Below, in pieces: positions 59,732 through 64,000 of a stretch of DNA of 64,000 nucleotides. Made by a program: the position numbers and the translations under genes. Each line of letters begins with the position of its first letter. Within the stretch, counting starts at the first letter, position 1. Origin of the DNA: Opitutaceae bacterium TAV5 (GTDB lineage: Bacteria; Verrucomicrobiota; Verrucomicrobiia; Opitutales; Opitutaceae); the NCBI GenBank assembly GCA_000242935.3, contig CP007053.1, positions 5,131,001 to 5,195,000 of the forward strand. Reading direction: 5' to 3'. Under the pieces are notes generated by a model. That model did no database searches. It was not told the DNA's origin and saw nothing but the letters and a program-made list of their open reading frames with translations.

Positions 59732-60993
59732 GACGCGGGGCCGGAGGAGCGTCCGGCGGGCTGGCCCGTCTGGAAAACACCGTGCAGCGTGAACGCGCCG
59801 CCGGAGCCGATTTGTTCTGCGGAGACCGCCCCGTCAGGCCACCGCCAGGCGTTGCCCGTGGAACCGGACTGTTTTTGCCACTGCTCCAGGATGCGGGGCG
59901 ATGTATCCGGCGCGACATGACCGGTGAGCGTGAACCCGTCCGCCGACACCCGCAGCGAGCCCAAGGCAATCTGCGAAGGCAGGGTGGACAGTTGGTGCAA
60001 CAAAAACCCGACCGGCGGGCCGGAATCCGGCGCGCGTTCACGCGCCCGGATCACCTGTTCGGCCTCGGTGTTCAGGCGGGCGACTTCGGTTTCGAGGGTT
60101 GCGATCCGCGCGGCCTGCGCCGGGCCGGACGGATGAGCGGCCACCTGTGCGCCCAGCCACGGCACGGCGAAACCGGCCGCGCCAGCCAGCAGGGCAACGC
60201 TGGCGGCCATCGCCATGACCTGCGGGTTCGCCAGGCGGGCGGGCGGCAGCAACTGCGCCGGATGCTTGCGGGGCAGGACGACGGCACGGACGAGTGCATC
60301 CGGAAGCGGAATACACTCGAAGGCCGCATCCTCGCGCCCCTCTTTCCGATCGAGCAGCTTTCTGATGTTCGCCGCGTTGCGCTTGCCGGAGACAAGCAGG
60401 ACGGAATCCCCGGGATTTTGTTCGACGATCCCGCCGAGCCAGCGTCCAAACTCGTCCACGGCGTTGTCGCCGTGCCAATGATGCAACGAGCGTTTTCCGT
60501 CGGTCTCCTGGCGCAGGGCGCAGACGCGCTCGCGCTCGACAGCCGCGACACTGACGGCGCCCGAGGCCGGCCATTCCAGCGGCAGCGCGTGCAGGAAGGT
60601 GCCGAGCGGCCAGGCAGATTCGACGACAAACCCGTGGCCCTCCAAATCGGCGACGAGGTCGAACAAGGCCGGCGTAGTCTCGTAGTGGAGGATGGTTTCA
60701 AACCCCTCGCCGTCGCGCCGGATCGGTTCGTGACTCCAGGCGTAACCCGGCCGGACGAGCGCGGGATGCTCGGGGCCGAGAGTGATGGCCAGAAGGTTGC
60801 GGGTGCCGTTCGGGCAGTGGGTGGGCGCCGAGACCAGGTCGTCGGGCTGATAGACCAGCCGCAGCCGTTTTTCCCTGCCGGGAGGCAGGGCGGAGGCGAG
60901 CGCGCCGACGGCGTCCGCGAGGGACGTGAAGGAAACGGGGGCGGCGGTGTTTTCGAGCCACCACTTGTTGCCCCACAAAAGCACGGTTTGCAT
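59728..60993 (-). CDS. GspL/PilMN-like inner-membrane assembly protein
   Basis: A 421-residue protein. The first 245 residues form a cytoplasmic domain of GspL/PilM type, less conserved than usual. A membrane helix at about 258-277 (VMAMAASVALLAGAAGFAVPW) follows, then a coiled coil (ARIATLETEVARLNTEAEQV) and a periplasmic domain with LRVSADGFTLTGHV. This fits GspL or a PilM-PilN fusion. Its start overlaps the pseudopilin stop by one base. It probably links the ATPase to the pseudopilus platform. Confidence 0.7.
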   Translation of the reverse strand: MQTVLLWGNKWWLENTAAPVSFTSLADAVGALASALPPGREKRLRLVYQPDDLVSAPTHCPNGTRNLLAITLGPEHPALVRPGYAWSHEPIRRDGEGFETILHYETTPALFDLVADLEGHGFVVESAWPLGTFLHALPLEWPASGAVSVAAVERERVCALRQETDGKRSLHHWHGDNAVDEFGRWLGGIVEQNPGDSVLLVSGKRNAANIRKLLDRKEGREDAAFECIPLPDALVRAVVLPRKHPAQLLPPARLANPQVMAMAASVALLAGAAGFAVPWLGAQVAAHPSGPAQAARIATLETEVARLNTEAEQVIRARERAPDSGPPVGFLLHQLSTLPSQIALGSLRVSADGFTLTGHVAPDTSPRILEQWQKQSGSTGNAWRWPDGAVSAEQIGSGGAFTLHGVFQTGQPAGRSSGPAS

Positions 60994-61763
60994 CAGAGTG
61001 TGGTCAGGTAGATGTAAACGTCGGTGACTCCGTTGACGGGGGTGTCGTAAACGACAACGCCCATGTCGGAAAACAACCCTTCGACCGGCGCGAGTTGGGT
61101 GCCGTTGAGCAGAGTGGCCAGTTCGAAGGCGTCCTTGGCTGGACAGTCGGGAATGACCATGTAGGCGACGATGGCATTGAGCGGAAGCTCCTGTTTTCCG
61201 TTGAGACGGAAATTGGCGCCTTGGGCCGTGCGCGGAACGACGCCGTGAACAGTGCGCGCCTCAAGACGGGTGACCTTGGACCAATCACGCCGGGGTGTGC
61301 CATCGGGGTCCATTTTGAAGGCATGTTCATCCTGGTCCCAGATGAGTTCGTCGCCTTCACCGGAGGAGACCCGGACTTGTGAACCCATGCGGATGCTGAT
61401 GGGTTTTTCGAGCATGCCGGTGGAGAGGAGAACGGCGTCGAGCCGGGCCGCCGGACCAAGCGTTTCGCTGGTGGCACCGGAAAGAGCAGCGCCGATGACC
61501 GGGATATTGAGCCCCTCGGTGCGAGGCAGATTGCCGTTGCCACCGGGGAGCGAGAGGTAGTTGACGATGGCGGTCTTGGCCGTCTCGACGGTTTTTGCGA
61601 CCTGCTGGATGCGGGCATGACGCAGAGCATCAAATCCCTTGGGCAGGAGGATGGCGACGAGGACGGCAATGATGCCGAGCACGAGGCCGAGTTCGAGAAG
61701 GGTGAACCCGGATGTATTTATGTATCGGATACGCGATGCGGAAAATTTCGGATGGTGTTTCAT
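60993..61763 (-). CDS. Pseudopilin, copy 1
   Basis: A 256-residue prepilin. SGFTLLELGLVLGIIAVLVAILLP is the cleavage and membrane motif, with Glu5 after the Gly. A large C-terminal domain ends in NGVTDVYIYLTTL. The first about 65 residues past the cut match copy 2 almost exactly in DNA. Only one of the two C-terminal Cys of copy 2 is kept (IPDC). It would form a filament subunit of a type II secretion or type IV pilus machine. Confidence 0.88.
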   Translation of the reverse strand: MKHHPKFSASRIRYINTSGFTLLELGLVLGIIAVLVAILLPKGFDALRHARIQQVAKTVETAKTAIVNYLSLPGGNGNLPRTEGLNIPVIGAALSGATSETLGPAARLDAVLLSTGMLEKPISIRMGSQVRVSSGEGDELIWDQDEHAFKMDPDGTPRRDWSKVTRLEARTVHGVVPRTAQGANFRLNGKQELPLNAIVAYMVIPDCPAKDAFELATLLNGTQLAPVEGLFSDMGVVVYDTPVNGVTDVYIYLTTL

Positions 61764-61824
61764 GGGAATGGCAGAGTGGGTCAGTGGATGCGTTGAAAAA
61801 ATCAGCTGAGAGAAGGCGGCATAA

Positions 61825-61857
61825 GGCGGGATACCGGAATCACACCGGCGTCCCGCC
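61825..61857. other. Hairpin between the two pseudopilin genes
   Basis: GGCGGGATACCGG (61825-61837) pairs with CCGGCGTCCCGCC (61845-61857), two mismatches, around a 7-base loop. On the - strand it follows pseudopilin copy 2 by about 17 bases. It may set different mRNA levels for the two pilins. Confidence 0.55.
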
Positions 61858-61874
61858 GTTTTGTTGCGGAGGGC

Positions 61875-62645
61875 TCAGAGGGCGGTGAGGTAGATATAAA
61901 CGTCGGTCACGCCATTGGTCGGGAAGGCGTAGCTGACGACGCCGGTGTCGCACGCGGAAGAACTGTTGGCCGGAGCGAGTTGCGAGCCATTGAGGATGGT
62001 GGCCAGTTCATAAGCGTCCTTGCCGGGACAGTTGGGAATGACGAGATAGGCAACGACGAGGTTGGGGGACAGGTCGGTGAGACCATCAAGACGGAAGTTG
62101 GCGCCCTGGGCTTGCGACGGCAGAATCTGCTCCGACGAACGCGCTTCAAGGCGCGTAACCTTGGACCAGTCGCGGCTCGTGGCGCCGCCGATGGTGGTCG
62201 TGAAGGTCAACGATCCCTGATTCCAGGAGAGTTCCTCACCCTCGCCGGAGGAGTTTCGGACCTGCGAGCCCATGCGGACGCTGATCGGTTTTTCGAGCAT
62301 GCCGGTCAGCAGCAGGATGGCGTCGAGCCGGGCAGCCTTGCTTTTGACCTCATCGCTGGCGGCGATGAGGCCGGCGCCAGTCACGGGAATGTTAGCGCCC
62401 TCGGTGCGAGGCAGATTGCCGTTGCCGCCGGGGAGCGAGAGGTAGTTGACGATGGCGGTTTTGGCCGTCTCGACGGTTTTTGCGACCTGCTGGATGCGGG
62501 CATGACGCAGGGCGTCAAATCCCTTGGGCAGGAGGATGGCGACGAGGACGGCAATGATGCCAAGCACGAGGCCGAGTTCGAGAAGGGTGAACCCCTTCTG
62601 TTGGTGGGTGCGCGAAACGCGCGGGTGTTTTGTATGGTAGTGCAT
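61875..62645 (-). CDS. Pseudopilin, copy 2
   Basis: A 256-residue prepilin; QKGFTLLELGLVLGIIAVLVAILLP gives the cleavage site and membrane helix. The C-terminal domain has IPNCPGKDAYELATILNGSQ and SSSACDTG, so two Cys can form the disulfide typical of type IVb-like D-regions. The end NGVTDVYIYLTAL equals copy 1. It is transcribed after the ATPase gene with a 99-base gap. Confidence 0.88.
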   Translation of the reverse strand: MHYHTKHPRVSRTHQQKGFTLLELGLVLGIIAVLVAILLPKGFDALRHARIQQVAKTVETAKTAIVNYLSLPGGNGNLPRTEGANIPVTGAGLIAASDEVKSKAARLDAILLLTGMLEKPISVRMGSQVRNSSGEGEELSWNQGSLTFTTTIGGATSRDWSKVTRLEARSSEQILPSQAQGANFRLDGLTDLSPNLVVAYLVIPNCPGKDAYELATILNGSQLAPANSSSACDTGVVSYAFPTNGVTDVYIYLTAL

Positions 62646-62744
62646 GATGAATACGCAGGTTGATGTGACCGGAAAACGACCGTCTTCCGGGAGAGCGATG
62701 CGGGGTAGCCGAGATGTGTGGGAGGAAGTTGTCGGGTTATATGG

Positions 62745-63962
62745 TCAGAGGACGCGGAGGATTTCTTCTACAGAAGTGTGCCCGGCGGCAGCCGCTGACA
62801 GACCATGCTGCCAGAGCGTGAGGACGCCGGACTGGGCGTGGAGTTTTTCAAATTCCGCCATCGGCGCACTGGCGGCGACGAGCGGGAGATACGGAGCGGC
62901 GGGAATGACCTCGTGCAGGCCGATCCGTCCGCGATAACCGCGCTGCTTGCAGGCCGGGCAGCCCGTATCCGAGGCCCGGGCAAAGCGCGCGTCGGGCAGA
63001 TGGTATTTTTCCGCAAGGCGGGCGTTCTCCGGGTGCGGCTGCTTGCACTGCGGGCAGAGTCGCCGGACGAGCCGCTGGGCGGCGACGAGCCGGAGCGAGG
63101 CGGCGAGGAGGAATGGTTCGACGCCGAGATCGAGCAGGCGCGGGATGGCGGCGAGCGCGTTGTTGGTGTGCAGGGTCGAGAGCACCAGATGTCCGGTGAG
63201 CGCGGCGCGGACGGCGAGCTGCGCGGTCTCGGTGTCGCGGGTCTCGCCGACAAGGATCACGTCGGGATTTTGTCTCAGCAGCGAGCGGAGCGAGGAGGCG
63301 AAGGTCAGTCCGATTTTTTCGCGGATCTCGGTCTGGCGAATCACGGCCAGTTCGTATTCGACCGGGTCTTCCAGCGTGCAGATGACCCGCCCGCGGAAGT
63401 CGAGCGCGTGCAGGGCGGCATGGAGCGTCGTGGTTTTACCGGAGCCGGTGGGACCGGTCAAAAAAATCAGGCCGGCGGGACCGTGCAATGCGTCATGCAG
63501 CGCAACAGATTGCTCCGCCGTCAGGCCGAGGCCGGGAAACTCCTTCACCGGCATGGCTTGGTCGAGCAGGCGCACGACGAGGCTTTCTCCGTGAACCGTC
63601 GGCAGGCTGCTGATGCGCAGATGGATGTTTTTTCCGTCCTCGTTCAACCGGGCGCGTCCGTCCTGCGGCAGACGTTTTTCGGTAATGTCCATGCTGCCGA
63701 AAATCTTGATCCTCGCCAGCAGCGGTTCCCGCTGGGCAAGAGGCAGCCGTGCGTGTTCCAGCATGGCGCCGTCGATGCGGAAGCGGACCAGCAGGCAATC
63801 CTCCTTCGGCTCGAAATGCACGTCGCTGGCCTCCTCCTCCGCCGCTGCCGTCAGGGTGGATTGGAGGATTCGGGTGACGTCCGGCGCGTCCGCCCCGGGC
63901 GGAAGTTCGGGAGCGGAAAAACGCGGGAAGTGCGCGGAGACTTTTTCGAAAAGCGGGTGCAT
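62745..63962 (-). CDS. GspE/PilB-type assembly ATPase, short form
   Basis: A 405-residue secretion/pilus ATPase. Walker A is GPTGSGKTTTLHAALHAL; the Asp box VICTLEDPVEYE, Walker B LRQNPDVILVGETRD and His box LVLSTLHTNNA follow. The zinc site is CPQC...CPAC near residue 315. Usual GspE/PilB proteins have 500-600 residues; the N-terminal N1 domain that binds GspL or PilC is missing. It powers pseudopilus extension. Confidence 0.93.
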   Translation of the reverse strand: MHPLFEKVSAHFPRFSAPELPPGADAPDVTRILQSTLTAAAEEEASDVHFEPKEDCLLVRFRIDGAMLEHARLPLAQREPLLARIKIFGSMDITEKRLPQDGRARLNEDGKNIHLRISSLPTVHGESLVVRLLDQAMPVKEFPGLGLTAEQSVALHDALHGPAGLIFLTGPTGSGKTTTLHAALHALDFRGRVICTLEDPVEYELAVIRQTEIREKIGLTFASSLRSLLRQNPDVILVGETRDTETAQLAVRAALTGHLVLSTLHTNNALAAIPRLLDLGVEPFLLAASLRLVAAQRLVRRLCPQCKQPHPENARLAEKYHLPDARFARASDTGCPACKQRGYRGRIGLHEVIPAAPYLPLVAASAPMAEFEKLHAQSGVLTLWQHGLSAAAAGHTSVEEILRVL

Positions 63963-63983
63963 GGAAAAATGCGGCGAGTCCGG

Positions 63984-64000
63984 TTATTTGATGAGCCGGG
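63984..64000 (-). CDS. End of a further gene of the same operon (partial)
   Basis: A TAA at 63984-63986 on the - strand ends a frame that reads RLIK before the stop and continues past the window edge. It would lie 21 bases before the ATPase start. Only a few codons are visible. Confidence 0.3.

Noticed and set aside
58770-60041. A 571-codon frame extending the 58326 gene upstream
   Set aside because: The upstream part overlaps the RHH-sized, GspM-like and GspL-like genes out of frame and is Arg/Pro-rich; the real start is 58769.

Overview
The window is high-GC bacterial DNA that looks like Verrucomicrobiota, probably an Opitutales-type organism. The grounds are the dense GC-rich coding, a Nuo cluster without EFG, duplicated pseudopilin genes, a GYF-domain membrane protein and dispersed repeats of kinds I associate with that phylum. 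The taxon is inferred from gene content only.

Positions 1 to about 25,600 are the late half of a prophage read on the + strand. The head module follows phage Mu order: DUF2730-like protein, gp26-like winged helix, small and large terminase, DUF935 portal, minor head protein, virion morphogenesis protein, protease/scaffold with a nested start, decoration protein and major capsid. The tail is of the long non-contractile type: tube, tail chaperone with a slippery A7, tape measure, DUF2163-type protein, NlpC/P60-type hydrolase and a 949-residue tip protein. A small lysis-like and membrane cassette precedes the terminase. An accessory island with two secreted proteins sits between tube and chaperone. 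A small membrane gene runs antisense to the tail operon. No integrase or transposase lies in the window, so the left end is outside it.

Positions 25,641 to 54,850 are chromosome. On the - strand come urease accessory genes ureEFGD without ureABC, a GH38 alpha-mannosidase, a phosphoesterase and an orphan AbrB-type antitoxin. Then comes a complete nuoABCDIHJKL-M-M-N operon with two NuoM subunits and no nuoEFG. Further on are hemB, tRNA-Arg(CCG), two GT4 glycosyltransferases, a CNNM/CorC-type transporter, a GYF-domain membrane protein, an MBL-fold protein with an N-terminal HTH, rpoZ, smpB and tRNA-Ser(GCT).

Positions 54,850 to 64,000 begin with a large serine recombinase next to tRNA-Ser. Facing it on the - strand are a phage-type adenine methyltransferase and three small hypothetical genes. 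Upstream of these on the same strand is a type II secretion/type IV pilus module: GspE/PilB ATPase, two pseudopilins, a GspL/PilN-like and a GspM/PilO-like protein. This may be one integrative element that continues past the right edge.

The most unusual signal is a family of degenerate 7-bp-period arrays. They occur in spacers and at gene edges of both the prophage and the nuo operon. Three of the nuo spacers hold inverted pairs of such arrays. One array inside a coding region forms most of a predicted signal peptide.
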